DNA of 64,000 nt from Micromonospora purpureochromogenes (GTDB taxonomy: Bacteria; Actinomycetota; Actinomycetes; Mycobacteriales; Micromonosporaceae): NCBI RefSeq assembly GCF_900091515.1, contig NZ_LT607410.1, forward strand, positions 682,001-746,000. Reading direction: 5' to 3'. The first letter of the stretch is position 1. Each line of letters begins with the position of its first letter. The notes beneath the pieces are model-generated. The model saw only the letters and a list, made by a program, of their open reading frames with translations, searched no databases and was not told the DNA's origin. Below are positions 17,201-24,242 of the stretch, piece after piece. Both the position numbers and the translations under genes were made by a program.

Positions 17201-17470
17201 GTCCCGCTCCGCCTCCGGGGCGAGCCGGTAGAGCCCGGGCTCGGCCGGGTGCAGCGTCTCGCGCAGGTGGTCGTACCAGGCGGGGTGGGTGAAGTCCCCG
17301 GTGCCGAGCACGCCGATGCCCTTGCGCCGGGCCCACCAGCCGAGGTTGGGCAGGGTGAGATCGCGGCTGCACGCGCGCGAGTACTTCGAGTGGATGTGCA
17401 GGTCCGCGACGAACGGCGGGACGCCACCGGGGGGTGCGGCGCTGAACGGAGGCACGCCGCATCCTGTCAC
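14267..17470 (-). CDS. Endonuclease Q-like PHP nuclease fused to UvrD/Rep helicase
   Basis: A 1067-residue two-part protein. Residues about 20-280 are a PHP domain with DLHIHSKYS (metal ligands H25 and H27), GTGDFTHP, VPAHIWTPWF and SNSDAHSP. A likely zinc site uses C299, C315 and C318 (CPEC) plus nearby histidines. Residues about 350-430 resemble the helical region of endonuclease Q, which cuts DNA at deaminated bases. A Pro/Lys-rich linker (about 455-500) leads to a complete SF1 helicase: Walker A GPGTGKT (538-544), FVDEYQDVD (682-690), GDPDQAIYSFRGA, NYRSS, and TLHAAKGLEFPVVFL near 963. Together this suggests a repair enzyme that nicks at damaged bases and unwinds from the nick. The GTG at 17470 is the first possible start; others lie within the next 17 codons. 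Confidence 0.92.
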   Translation of the reverse strand: MTGCGVPPFSAAPPGGVPPFVADLHIHSKYSRACSRDLTLPNLGWWARRKGIGVLGTGDFTHPAWYDHLRETLHPAEPGLYRLAPEAERDIARRLPPWLASEAETDPVRFMLSVEISTIYKRDDRTRKVHHLIYLPDLDAVARFNTALGRIGNLGSDGRPILGLDSRDLLEITLEASADGYLVPAHIWTPWFSALGSKSGFDAIADCYADLAEHVFAVETGLSSDPEMNWRVGSLDGYQLVSNSDAHSPPALAREATVFSANRDYFAIREALRTGDGLAGTIEFFPEEGKYHADGHRLCGVNWSPERTRQAGGRCPECGKPLTVGVLSRVEELADRPAGHRPAHAREVTHLVPLAEILGEINKVGARSKRVEGKLHELVAALGPELEILTRTPLDEIGRVGGELLAEGIGRLRRGDVRRVPGYDGEYGVITLFDPAELGAKATGAQAETLFDVPVPAQRRPAEPAAKVRRPAAPKAEPKRKAAPPPPPPIAPAPSPHEPFEPMLAGMEEVGTGLLDRLDAMQRVAASAPGGPLLIVAGPGTGKTRTLTHRIAYLCAELNVFPEQCLAITFTRRAAEELRHRLDGLLGPVAEDVTVGTFHSLGLTILRENAAAAGLPADFRIADDADRAAARAEAGDDPDRYTALLRKQDLVDLDELLTLPVALLKADKKLMRDYRERWRWIFVDEYQDVDAVQYELLRLLSPADGNLCAIGDPDQAIYSFRGADVGYFLRFSQDFTDARLVRLNRNYRSSAPILAAAVQAIAPSSLVRGRRLDPARLDPEAPLVGRYPAASVADEADFVVRTIDELVGGLSHRSLDSGRIDGRPTTLSFSDIAVLYRTDSQAAPIVDALARANIPVQKRSHDRLRDRPGVTAIARELRHADGLDGSLAARVRLAGQVLAERFAVPTLDGAAAVRPEDVRTAVDLLTPLARRCGDDLGLFLSQLATGAEVDALDPRAEAVTLLTLHAAKGLEFPVVFLVGAEDGLLPLRWPGTEPDDDAVAEERRLFFVGLTRAQDRLYVSHAARRVRHGSERDCRPSPFLDVIDAGLFERFGETEPRRPKDRQLRLI

Positions 17471-17549
17471 GGCCGGCCCATCACCCGCCCGCCGCCACGC
17501 GTACGCGTGACGTGAGCAATCCGGTGCTGGACTCCGCCCCCCGGTCGCG

Positions 17550-18797
17550 CTAGGGGGCGCGCAGCTCCACCAGGGTGATCTGCGGCGCGGCGCCGACCCG
17601 CACCGGCGGGCCCCAGAAGCCGGCGCCGTTGGTGACGTACACCTTGGTGCCGTCCACCTCGCCGAGCCCGGAGACGACCGGCTGCTGGAGCTTGACGGCC
17701 AGGTTGAACGGCACGATCTGGCCGCCGTGGGTGTGCCCGGAGAGCTGGAGGTCGACGCCGAACTTCGCCGCCTCGTGCGCGGCGACCGGCTGGTGGGCCA
17801 GCAGCACCACCGGGCGGCTCGGGTCGCGGTCGCCGAGCGCGGCCGCGTAGTCGGCGGGCGCGGCCAGGCCGGTGCCGGCGGCGGTCACGTCGTTGACGCC
17901 GGCCAGGTCCAGCACACCGCCCCGGGCGCGGATCTCCTGCCGCTGGTTCTGCAGCACCCGCAGGCCGAGCCGGTCCACCTCGTGGACCCACTCCTCGACG
18001 CCGGAGTAGTACTCGTGGTTGCCGGTGACGAAGAAGTTGCCGTAGCGGGAGCGCAGGCCGCGCAGCGGCGCCGCGGCCTCGCCCAGCTCGGCGACCGAGC
18101 CGTCGACCAGGTCCCCGACGACCGCGACGAGGTCGGCGTCGAGGCGGTTGATCGCGGCGACGATCCGCTCGGTGTGCTCCCGTCCGCGCAGCGGGCCGAG
18201 GTGGATGTCGGAGACGGTGGCGATCCGCAGGCCGTCCATGCTGCGCGGCAGCTTCGCCAGCGGGATGCGGACCCGGTCCAGCTCGGGCGGGCCCGTCGCC
18301 ACCCGGACGCCGTAGCCCGTGACGCCGGCCGCGGTGAGCCCGGCGAAGATCGCCGCGCCCCGGGCCAGCAGCAGCCGGCGCGAGGCGTCGTGGTCGGGCT
18401 GGTCCACGGCGTCGACGGCCGGCGGGTCGGCGGTGCCGGCCGCCCCGACCAGCACCGGCTCCGGCGCGGCGGCGGTCGACTCGGCGACCACCGACCGGCG
18501 GCGCAGCACCAGCCGGGTGACCGCCATCGGCACTTCCAGCACCAGCAGCAGGACCAGCAGGTAGAACATCACCGCCAGCCATAGGTAGCCCGGCCAGGCC
18601 AGCCAGAACGCCCCGACCGCCCGGGTGCCGGCCATCGTCGCCGGTACGAGCAGCGCCAGCAGCAGCGCGGCGACGGCGCCGATCCGCCGCCCCCGCCCGG
18701 GACGGGTGGTGTCCTTGACCAGCCGCTTCCACAGGTAGAAGTGGATCAGGCCGATGATCAGGGCCAGGGTGGCCAGGAACGCCAGAGTCGCCAACAT
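17550..18797 (-). CDS. Membrane-anchored metallophosphoesterase (YkuE/YaeI-like)
   Basis: A 415-residue protein with about four N-terminal hydrophobic segments (to residue 105) and a further one near 145, followed by a calcineurin-like phosphoesterase domain. Metal-binding motifs are complete: VSDIHLGPL (D-x-H), VVGDLVDG (GD-x-x-D), VTGNHEYY (GNHE), AHQP and SGHTHGGQ. YkuE/YaeI enzymes act on phospholipid headgroups or UDP-linked sugars; the substrate here is unknown. It starts 12 bp after the moaD stop, so it is the last gene of a run with the fructosamine kinase, moaA and moaD. Confidence 0.92.
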   Translation of the reverse strand: MLATLAFLATLALIIGLIHFYLWKRLVKDTTRPGRGRRIGAVAALLLALLVPATMAGTRAVGAFWLAWPGYLWLAVMFYLLVLLLVLEVPMAVTRLVLRRRSVVAESTAAAPEPVLVGAAGTADPPAVDAVDQPDHDASRRLLLARGAAIFAGLTAAGVTGYGVRVATGPPELDRVRIPLAKLPRSMDGLRIATVSDIHLGPLRGREHTERIVAAINRLDADLVAVVGDLVDGSVAELGEAAAPLRGLRSRYGNFFVTGNHEYYSGVEEWVHEVDRLGLRVLQNQRQEIRARGGVLDLAGVNDVTAAGTGLAAPADYAAALGDRDPSRPVVLLAHQPVAAHEAAKFGVDLQLSGHTHGGQIVPFNLAVKLQQPVVSGLGEVDGTKVYVTNGAGFWGPPVRVGAAPQITLVELRAP

Positions 18798-18809
18798 GCC
18801 AGCCCTTTC

Positions 18810-19055
18810 TCAGCCGCCCGCGAAGGGGGGCAGCACGTCGATCGTGACCCCGGCCGGCAACGGTGTTCCACGATCATGGCAGCGCATCCCGTCGACCAGG
18901 AAACTCGCCACCTCCAGCACGGCGGCCAGCCCCGGCCCGTGCCGCTCGGCGAGTTCACCGACCAGTTCGTCCAGCGACCGGCCGGCGGATGCGGTCTCCT
19001 CGGTGCGGCCGGCGGCGGCGCGGGCCCCGGCGAAGTAGCGGACGGTGAGGTCCAC
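18810..19055 (-). CDS. moaD: MoaD, molybdopterin synthase sulfur carrier subunit
   Basis: An 81-residue ubiquitin-like protein, normal size for MoaD. It begins VDLTVRYFAGARAAAG and ends LPPFAGG; the terminal Gly-Gly is the residue pair that is adenylated and thiocarboxylated before sulfur is passed to cyclic pyranopterin monophosphate in complex with MoaE. The GTG start lies 3 bp after the moaA stop, so it is coupled to moaA. No moeB-type activating enzyme is in the window. A generic ThiS/MoaD carrier is the alternative, but the moaA context supports MoaD. Confidence 0.93.
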   Translation of the reverse strand: MDLTVRYFAGARAAAGRTEETASAGRSLDELVGELAERHGPGLAAVLEVASFLVDGMRCHDRGTPLPAGVTIDVLPPFAGG

Positions 19056-19058
19056 GGC

Positions 19059-20072
19059 TCAGCCTCCGATCGCGGACATCGGCCGGGCCGGTTGCAGGAA
19101 GGTGGGGTCGTCGATGCCGTGCCCGGCGCGCTTGCCCCGCATCGCCACCTGCCAGCGGCGGGCCAGCTCAGCGTCGTCCGCCCCGGCGCGCAGCGCGCCG
19201 CGCAGGTCGGACTCCTCGGTGGCGAAGAGGCAGGCCCGGATCTGGCCGTCGGCGGTGAGCCGGGTCCGGTCGCAGTCGCCGCAGAACGGCCGGGTGACGC
19301 TGGCGATCACCCCGACCCGGGCCGGTCCGCCGCCCACCAGCCAGGTCTCGGCGGGCGCCGCGCCCCGCTCGGCCGGGTCGGGCGTCAGGGCGAACGCGCC
19401 GGCCAGCGAGGCCAGGATCTCGTCGGCGGTGACCATGGTGGCCCGGTCCCAGCCGTGCTGGGCGTCCAGCGGCATCTGCTCGATGAACCGCAGCTCGTAG
19501 CCGTGGTCGAGGGCGAACCGCAGCAGCGCCGGGGCCTCGTCGTCGTTGACGCCCCGCATCAGCACCGAGTTGACCTTCACCGGGGTGAGCCCGGCGGCGG
19601 CGGCGCCGGCCAGCCCGGCGAGCACGTCGGCCAGCCGGTCCCGCCGGGTCAGCCGGCTGAACCGGTCGCGGTCCAGGGTGTCGAGCGACACGTTCACCCG
19701 GTCCAGCCCGGCCGCGCGCAGCGTGGGGGCGAGCCGGTCCAGGCCGATGCCGTTGGTGGTGAGGGAGATCCGGGGGCGGGGGGTCAGCGCGGCCACCTCG
19801 GCGACGATGCCGGCCAGCCCCGGCCGGATCAGCGGCTCGCCGCCGGTGAAGCGGACCTCGGTCACCCCGAGCCGCTCCACGGCGACCCGGACCAACCGGA
19901 CGATCTCGTCGTCGCCGAGCAACTGCGGCCCGGCCAGCCAGGGCAGACCCTCCGCCGGCATGCAGTACGTGCAGCGCAGGTTGCACTTGTCGGTCAGCGA
20001 GACCCGTAGGTCCCGGGCGACGCGGCCGTACCGGTCGACGAGGACGCCCTCGGGGGGCGGGGCGACGGTCAC
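19059..20072 (-). CDS. moaA: GTP 3',8-cyclase MoaA
   Basis: A 337-residue radical SAM enzyme that converts GTP to 3',8-cyclo-GTP, the first step of Moco synthesis. The N-terminal [4Fe-4S] cluster motif is CNLRCTYC (CxxxCxxC); the second cluster binds through C-GD-C and a third Cys 13 residues on, in PFCGDCDRTR to RACLF. EVRFTGGEPLIRPG and LTTNGIGLDRLA are also typical, and the C-terminus ends in Gly-Gly as needed for GTP binding. The GTG start at 20072 overlaps the stop of the fructosamine kinase gene by GTGA. moaD follows after 3 bp. Confidence 0.97.
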   Translation of the reverse strand: MTVAPPPEGVLVDRYGRVARDLRVSLTDKCNLRCTYCMPAEGLPWLAGPQLLGDDEIVRLVRVAVERLGVTEVRFTGGEPLIRPGLAGIVAEVAALTPRPRISLTTNGIGLDRLAPTLRAAGLDRVNVSLDTLDRDRFSRLTRRDRLADVLAGLAGAAAAGLTPVKVNSVLMRGVNDDEAPALLRFALDHGYELRFIEQMPLDAQHGWDRATMVTADEILASLAGAFALTPDPAERGAAPAETWLVGGGPARVGVIASVTRPFCGDCDRTRLTADGQIRACLFATEESDLRGALRAGADDAELARRWQVAMRGKRAGHGIDDPTFLQPARPMSAIGG

Positions 20073-20983
20073 CCGTCGACCGTAGCGCGGCCGGTCGCGC
20101 CCAGCGTCGCTCGGGCGGCCCGGGTGACCGCATCCCGGTACGCCGCGCCGAAGGCGGCGGTGTGCACCAGCAGCAGGTGGAGCTGGTGCAGCGGCAGTCG
20201 TTCCCGCCAGCCGTCGGCCAGCGGCCACTCCTCCTGGTAGGCGCCGATGATCCGGTCGAGGTGCGGCGCGCCGCCGAAGAGGGCCAGTTGGGCCAGGTCG
20301 GTCTCCCGGTGCCCGCCGTGTGCGGCCGGGTCGACCAGCCAGGCCCGGTCGTCCGCGCCCCAGAGCACGTTCCCCGGCCACAGGTCGCCGTGCACCCGGG
20401 CCGGCGGCTCGTCGCCGCCGAACTCGCCGATCCGCTCGATCACCTGCTCCACCAACGCGGCGTCCGCGCCACCCAGCGCGCCGCCGTCCACCGACAGCGC
20501 CAGGTACGGCAGCAGCCGACGCCGGGCGAACCAGTGCGGCCAGGGGCCCTCGTCGGGGCTGTTGTCCTGCGGCAGCGGGCCGATGAAGCCGGGCCAGTCG
20601 GCGCCGAAGGCGGACGCCCCGGCCCGGTGCATCCCGGCCAGCTCCCGGCCGAACCGTTCGGCCGCCTCCGGGGACGGCTCGCCCGGCTCCACCCAGTCCA
20701 GCGCCAGCAGCTCCGGCAGGGCCACCACCACCTCCGGTACGGCCAACGTGCCCGCCGCGCGCAGCCAGCGCAGCCCGGCCGCCTCGCTGGCGAAGAAGCC
20801 CTCGGGCACCGGTCGGTCGGCCCGCTCCGGCCAGCTCTTGGCGAAGACGGAGTGACCGTCGTCCAGGGTGAGCCGGGAGGCGGCACAGACGCCCCCGCCG
20901 GAGACCGGGGTCTCCCGGATCCGCTGGTGGGTGAGGAACGTCGGCAGGTGCTCCGGGTGCGCCCGCAGGTACGCCAGGTCCAT
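20069..20983 (-). CDS. Fructosamine kinase-family protein
   Basis: A 304-residue kinase of the aminoglycoside-phosphotransferase fold. Seen: SVFAKSW (ATP-binding lysine region, about 45-51), the catalytic loop RVHGDLWPGNVLW (about 196-208), and the metal-binding WLVDPAAHGGHRETDLAQLALFGG. HGDLWxGN and DPAxxxGHRExDLAM-like motifs are characteristic of fructosamine-3-kinases, which phosphorylate glycated lysines and so remove them. The gene overlaps moaA, an unexpected partner. Its upstream region, shared with a divergent DUF4192 gene, carries a DnaA-box-like inverted repeat. Confidence 0.93.
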   Translation of the reverse strand: MDLAYLRAHPEHLPTFLTHQRIRETPVSGGGVCAASRLTLDDGHSVFAKSWPERADRPVPEGFFASEAAGLRWLRAAGTLAVPEVVVALPELLALDWVEPGEPSPEAAERFGRELAGMHRAGASAFGADWPGFIGPLPQDNSPDEGPWPHWFARRRLLPYLALSVDGGALGGADAALVEQVIERIGEFGGDEPPARVHGDLWPGNVLWGADDRAWLVDPAAHGGHRETDLAQLALFGGAPHLDRIIGAYQEEWPLADGWRERLPLHQLHLLLVHTAAFGAAYRDAVTRAARATLGATGRATVDG

Positions 20984-21066
20984 CAGCGCAAGGTAGCCGC
21001 TCCGTGCCGCAACCGGGGGATTCCGAAGCCTGGCAAATCAATGACCTGCGAGAACACTCTCCGTGT

Positions 21067-21094
21067 CTGTGGACAACCCGCGTGTCGTCCACAG
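21067..21094. promoter_or_regulatory. Inverted pair of DnaA-box-like sequences
   Basis: CTGTGGAC (21067-21074) and GTCCACAG (21087-21094) form an 8-bp inverted repeat with a 12-nt spacer. The left arm extends to TGTGGACAA, the complement of the actinobacterial DnaA box TTGTCCACA; the right arm gives TCGTCCACA, one mismatch from it. The pair lies between two divergent genes. DnaA binding is inference. Confidence 0.45.
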
Positions 21095-21133
21095 GGCCTG
21101 TCGGCCGCGTCCCCCGGGTCGCAGGCTGCCGGC

Positions 21134-22192
21134 ATGACCGCGACCGACCGCCCCCGGCTCACCGTCCGCTCGCCCGCCGACCTGCTCGCCGCCGTGCCGT
21201 ACCTGCTCGGCTTCCACCCCGCCGACAGCGTCGTCGTGGTGGCGATGCGCGCCCAGCGGGTCGTCTTCGCCGCCCGCGCCGACCTGCCCGACCGTGGCGC
21301 CGACCCCCGGCTGCCCGCCGACCACCTCGGCGGCGTCCTGAGCCGGCAGGACGCCGACGCCGCCACCGTCATCGGGTACGGCCCGGCCGACCGGGTCACC
21401 CCGACCGTCGACGCGGTACGCGCCGCCCTGACCACGGCCGGCCTGACCGTGCTCGACGCGATGCGGGTGACCGACGGCCGGTACTGGTCGTACCTGTGCG
21501 CGGAGGCGGCCTGCTGCCCGCCCGACGGCACCCCGTACGACCCGGACAGCAGCGAGGTCAGCGCCGCCGCGGTCTACGCCGGTCAGGTGGCGCTGCCCGA
21601 CCGGGCCGCCCTCACCGCCCAGGTGGCCGCCGCCGACGGGCCGGACCGGGCGGCGATGCGGCAGGCCGGCGTCCGGGCCGAGCGGCGGCTGCTCACCCTG
21701 TTGACCGAGGCGCCCGCCGCCGACCTGCTCGGCGGTCGCTCGATCCGGGCGGCCGGCGTCGCCGCCCTCCGGGACGCCCGGCGGGCGCACCGCCGGGGCG
21801 AGCGGCTCACCGACGACGAGGTGGCCTGGCTCAGCCTGCTCCTGACCCACCTCCCGGTGCGCGACCACGCCTGGGAACGCACCGACGGGCGGGAGGAGGA
21901 CATCGACCTCTGGGGTGACGTGCTGCGCCGCGCCGAGGAGGAGCTGATCGCGGCACCGGCGAGCCTGCTGGCCTTCGCCGCCTGGCGAGCCGGCCAGGGC
22001 GCGCTGGCCGCGGTCGCCTTGGAACGGGCGCTGGCCGTCCACCCCGACTACTCCCTGGCCCAGCTTCTCGACGACCTGCTCCGCCGCGGCGTACCCCCGG
22101 CCGAGCTGGACGGCTGGCCGGCCGTCGGAGAGCCGGGCGTGGTCCGGCGGCGTCCCCGCCGGCGACGACACGTCCGGCGTGATCTCGGATGA
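21134..22192 (+). CDS. DUF4192 domain-containing protein
   Basis: A 352-residue cytoplasmic protein of unknown function. The DUF4192 signature LTVRSPADLLAAVPYLLGFHPADSVVVVAMRA is at the start and ATVIGYGPADRVTPTVDAVRAAL follows. The C-terminal third (about 215-330) is helical, with a segment (SLLAFAAWRAGQGALAAVALERALAVHPDYSLAQLL) that resembles a TPR unit. The tail is Arg-rich (RRRPRRRRHVRRD). The ATG at 21134 is placed by the family N-terminus; CAGGCT lies 6 nt upstream and no ribosome binding site is visible. Widespread in actinobacteria; no function is assigned. Confidence 0.92.
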   Translation: MTATDRPRLTVRSPADLLAAVPYLLGFHPADSVVVVAMRAQRVVFAARADLPDRGADPRLPADHLGGVLSRQDADAATVIGYGPADRVTPTVDAVRAALTTAGLTVLDAMRVTDGRYWSYLCAEAACCPPDGTPYDPDSSEVSAAAVYAGQVALPDRAALTAQVAAADGPDRAAMRQAGVRAERRLLTLLTEAPAADLLGGRSIRAAGVAALRDARRAHRRGERLTDDEVAWLSLLLTHLPVRDHAWERTDGREEDIDLWGDVLRRAEEELIAAPASLLAFAAWRAGQGALAAVALERALAVHPDYSLAQLLDDLLRRGVPPAELDGWPAVGEPGVVRRRPRRRRHVRRDLG

Positions 22193-22247
22193 GGGTCGTG
22201 CGGGAACTGCTGCCGACGTCGCGTCCGGCGGGGCGTCGGCGGGCGGG

Positions 22248-23102
22248 TCAGTCGACCAGCACCCGGTGGCCGCCGGCGTAGACGTTCATCGTCCGGCCGC
22301 GCAGGAAGCCGACCAGCGTCATCCCGGCCTCCTCCGCCAGGTCGGCGCCGAGCGAGCTGGGCGCGGAGACGGCCGCGAGCAGTGGTACGCCGGCCATCCA
22401 CGCCTTCTGGGTCAGCTCGAAGCTGGCCCGACCGGAGACCAGCAGCAGGTGCCCGGCCAGCGGGAGGCGACGCTCCCGCACCGCCCAGCCGACCACCTTG
22501 TCCACCGCGTTGTGCCGGCCGACGTCCTCCCGCAGCACCACCGGCTCGCCCTCGGCGGTGAACAGCCCCGCCGCGTGCAGGCCGCCGGTGCGGTCGAAGG
22601 CCCGTTGGGCCGCGCGCAACCGGTCCGGCAGGGCGGCGAGCACGTCGGCCCGGACGGTGAGCGGATCGTCCACCACCGGGTACGGCGACCGGGTCCGCAC
22701 CGCCTCGATGCTGGCCTTGCCGCAGACCCCGCACGAGCTGGTGGTGTAGAAGTTCCGCGACGGGTCGGCGGTGGGCTCGGGCACGCCCGGGGCGAGCACC
22801 ACGTCCACCACGTTGTAGGTGTTCGGGGTCTCCGCCCCGGCGCAGAGCTGGGCGGTGAGCACGTCCTCGGTCGACCGGATCAGCCCCTCGGTGAGCAGGA
22901 AGCCGATCGCCAGGTCGATGTCGTCGCCGGGGGTACGCATGGTGACCGCGAGCGGCCGGCGTCGACCGGGACCGGCCGGGCCGACCCGGATCTCCAGCGG
23001 CTCCTCCACCGAGAGGGTGTCCGGCCGGCGTAGCGGGACGCGTCCGTCGGCCACCGCGTCGAGGTCGATGCGGAGCACACTCCGCCGGTCAGTCGCCCGT
23101 CC
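22248..23102 (-). CDS. fdhD: Formate dehydrogenase accessory sulfurtransferase FdhD
   Basis: A 284-residue FdhD, which carries sulfur from a cysteine desulfurase to the bis-MGD cofactor of formate dehydrogenase. The catalytic cysteines are in the loop [12 protein letters not shown] (about 111-122). Other family features: [37 protein letters not shown] and [32 protein letters not shown]. The ATG at 23102 is chosen over an upstream in-frame GTG because GGGGGAGG lies 8 nt before it. It is divergent from mobA, which makes the bis-MGD cofactor. No formate dehydrogenase is in the window. Confidence 0.96.
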   Translation of the reverse strand, partial: GRATDRRSVLRIDLDAVADGRVPLRRPDTLSVEEPLEIRVGPAGPGRRRPLAVTMRTPGDDIDLAIGFLLTEGLIRSTEDVLTAQLCAGAETPNTYNVVDVVLAPGVPEPTADPSRNFYTTSSCGVCGKASIEAVRTRSPYPVVDDPLTVRADVLAALPDRLRAAQRAFDRTGGLHAAGLFTAEGEPVVLREDVGRHNAVDKVVGWAVRERRLPLAGHLLLVSGRASFELTQKAWMAGVPLLAAVSAPSSLGADLAEEAGMTLVGFLRGRTMNVYAGGHRVLVD

Positions 23103-23253
23103 CATCCCGCCATCCTCCCCCGCCCGCCCGGCGACCCGCACCACGACGGCGGCCGGCGTGCGGGCCCGCCGATCCCGCGACGTCGGTGCCGGAGGGCAGC
23201 CGCTCGGCGGCCCGGACGACGACGCCGGCCGGGCGGACGGGTCGGCGCGAGGC

Positions 23254-23259
23254 TACGGT
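23254..23259 (+). promoter_or_regulatory. -10 hexamer of mobA (leaderless)
   Basis: TACGGT ends 6 nt before the GTG of mobA and no ribosome binding site is present, as at moaC. Confidence 0.5.
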
Positions 23260-23265
23260 GGCCGG

Positions 23266-23901
23266 GTGACGGCGTACGCGGCGGTGGTGCTCGCGGGCGG
23301 TGCGGCGCGCCGGATGGGCGGGCGGGACAAGCCGGCGCTGCCGGTCGGTGGCACGCCGATGCGGGAGCGGGTGCTGGCGGCCGTCGCCGACGCGGCCCCG
23401 CGGATCCTGGTCGGGCCGGCCGACGCGGTCCCCGGCGACGTGCTGGTGACCCGCGAACGACCACCGGGCGGCGGGCCGGTGGCGGCGACCGCGGCCGGGC
23501 TCGCCCTGCTGCCTCCCGACACGACCACCGTCGCCCTGCTCGCCGCCGACCTGCCGCTGCTCACCCGGGAGGCGGTCGGCGTGCTGCTGCGCGCGCTGCA
23601 CCCGGAGCCCGACGCGGCGTCGCCGGGCGGTCCCGTCGCCGACGGGCCGGACGGGGTCTGCCTCGTCGACGACCGGGGCCGGCGGCAGCCGCTGTGCGGT
23701 GTGTGGCGGGCCGCGGCGTTGCGGGACGCGCTGGCCCGCCTCGTCGGGTGTCGGGGCGGTACGCCCGACGGCGCCTCGATGCGGGAGTTGCTCGCCGAGC
23801 TGAGGGTGCGTGACCTGGCGTGGTCCGGCAGCGGCCCGCCGCCGTGGTTCGACTGCGACACTGACTCCGACGTACGCCGGGCGGAGGAGTGGACGCGATG
23901 A
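23266..23901 (+). CDS. mobA: Molybdenum cofactor guanylyltransferase MobA
   Basis: A 211-residue nucleotidyltransferase that joins GMP to Moco, forming the MGD cofactor. The N-terminal GTP-binding motif VVLAGGAARRMGGRDKPALPVGGTPM is intact (about 7-32), with the expected LAGG, RRMGG and DK. A metal-binding AADLPLL follows at about 93-99. The C-terminal substrate region includes GRRQPLCGVW and FDCDTDSDVRRAEEW. The GTG start is probably leaderless. The stop overlaps the next gene by ATGA. Confidence 0.94.
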   Translation: MTAYAAVVLAGGAARRMGGRDKPALPVGGTPMRERVLAAVADAAPRILVGPADAVPGDVLVTRERPPGGGPVAATAAGLALLPPDTTTVALLAADLPLLTREAVGVLLRALHPEPDAASPGGPVADGPDGVCLVDDRGRRQPLCGVWRAAALRDALARLVGCRGGTPDGASMRELLAELRVRDLAWSGSGPPPWFDCDTDSDVRRAEEWTR

Positions 23902-24152
23902 CGGTGATGGACGACTGGGTCATGGCGGCCTGCGCCGAGCTGGGGCTCGACCCGGCCGAGGTGCCGGTGCCGACGGTGCTCGACCTGGCAAAGGACGTCG
24001 CCCACCAGGTGCTGCGGCCGGGGGCGCCGGTGAGCGCGTACCTGCTCGGGGTGGCGGTCGGGCGCGGCGCCGACCCGACGGGCGCCGCCGCGCGGCTGAG
24101 CGCCCTGGCCGCGACCTGGCCGGTGGAGCTGGGCGGCGACCGCCCCGACTGA
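23898..24152 (+). CDS. DUF6457 domain-containing small protein, coupled to mobA
   Basis: An 84-residue helical protein: TVMDDWVMAACAELGLDPAEV, then VLDLAKDVAHQVLRPGAPVSAYLLGVAVGRGADPTGAAARLSALAATW. This matches the small DUF6457 family next to or fused with mobA in actinobacteria. The ATG at 23898 overlaps the mobA stop as ATGA, so it is translated with mobA. The linkage suggests a role in MGD cofactor handling, but no reaction is known. Confidence 0.82.
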   Translation: MTVMDDWVMAACAELGLDPAEVPVPTVLDLAKDVAHQVLRPGAPVSAYLLGVAVGRGADPTGAAARLSALAATWPVELGGDRPD

Positions 24153-24242
24153 GCCGCACCCGCCGCGTTGTCCGATCCCGGTCGCGGTGGATTCGACACC
24201 GGGTGGGCCTGGGTAGGGTGACCTTGACGGACGGAGGCGATC

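Noticed and set aside
14834..17515. An 893-codon + strand frame
   Set aside because: It is antisense to the EndoQ-UvrD gene, has repetitive composition and no recognisable domain.
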